From the NCBI RefSeq assembly GCF_015207655.1, contig NZ_JADEWN010000042.1, positions 1 to 51,348 of the forward strand: a DNA stretch of 51,348 bases, read 5' to 3'. Below, one piece after another: positions 51,278 through 51,348 of the stretch (within the stretch, counting starts at the first letter, position 1; each line of letters opens with the position of its first letter). The stretch is from Gloeocapsopsis crepidinum LEGE 06123. GTDB taxonomy: Bacteria > Cyanobacteriota > Cyanobacteriia > Cyanobacteriales > Chroococcidiopsidaceae. A model generated the notes under the pieces. That model was not told where the DNA came from. It saw only the letters and a list, made by a program, of their open reading frames with translations, and did no database searches. A program made the translations under genes and the position numbers.

Positions 51278-51348
51278 ATGAAACCGTACTCGCTCGACTT
51301 GCGAGAAAAAATAGTTAAGGCATACACACAAGGTGACACCTCAATCAG
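51278..51348 (+). mobile_element. IS630-family transposase, N-terminal start (cut by window end)
   Basis: The frame starts at ATG 51278 with MKPYSLDLREKIVKAYTQGD and runs off the window after TSI. This is the typical beginning of IS630-family orfA/transposase proteins, the helix-turn-helix part that binds the terminal repeats. A GAGGAG ribosome site lies upstream. The left terminal repeat of the element should lie within the preceding 60 bases but could not be delimited without the right end. Confidence 0.85.

Overview
The window is chromosomal DNA from a cyanobacterium. It encodes allophycocyanin-B (apcD), phycocyanobilin:ferredoxin oxidoreductase (pcyA), a CyanoP lipoprotein, cytochrome c6 (petJ), cyanophycin synthetase and cyanophycinase, and an NTRC-type thioredoxin reductase. 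The palindrome GCGATCGC (HIP1) recurs in and between genes throughout. A coccoid or filamentous freshwater/terrestrial lineage fits the many small transposon and toxin-antitoxin remnants, but the genus cannot be fixed from sequence alone. No rRNA, tRNA or CRISPR array was seen.

Layout. 1-3.2 kb: sulfate import operon (sbpA-cysT-cysW-NIL, minus strand), whose last gene is cut by an IS5-type element. 3.3-9.9 kb: asnS, small conserved cyanobacterial genes, an anti-sigma kinase, rlmD, and the convergent phycobilisome genes apcD and pcyA. 10-21.3 kb: mostly minus-strand housekeeping genes (maf, cyanoP, a nuclease-like EEP protein, larB, trmD, ispF), plus two paralogous peptide-type ABC binding proteins flanking a Uma2 gene. 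21.5-25.4 kb: the cphB-cphA cyanophycin pair with strong hairpins in its leader and in its intergenic gap. 25.5-29 kb: a short tatA, a Ser/Thr kinase, cbiT and cdsA. 29.5-33.5 kb: a broken GST and a large NB-ARC/14xWD40 STAND protein.

33.5-42 kb is the most interesting part. tonB and exbB-exbD are divergent. Next to them lie a BlaR1-type membrane protease and a BlaI-type repressor, which match the PetP/PetR copper switch known from Synechocystis. Cytochrome c6 (petJ) is divergent from these. A frameshifted TPR gene and a TonB-dependent outer-membrane receptor follow. An 18-base element (GACAGSCTGTCTTTTGAC) lies upstream of both petJ and the receptor, directly at a TTGAC -35 box. A 14/18 relative lies in the tonB/exbB intergenic region. 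I infer a copper-starvation regulon in which PetR turns on cytochrome c6 and a TonB-energised outer-membrane importer together; this is a hypothesis from sequence.

42-47 kb: an AT-rich gene of unknown function with a C-terminal zinc-ribbon-like motif, a Pit phosphate transporter, an orphan DppC-type permease and the NTRC gene. 47-51.3 kb: an accessory zone with one methyltransferase, intact VapBC-type and RelE-type toxin-antitoxin pairs, decayed HepT, PIN, antitoxin and RelE remnants, and short direct repeats. It ends in the start of an IS630-family transposase at the window edge.

Several families of short interspersed palindromes occur between genes. In one of them the stem bases covary between copies.
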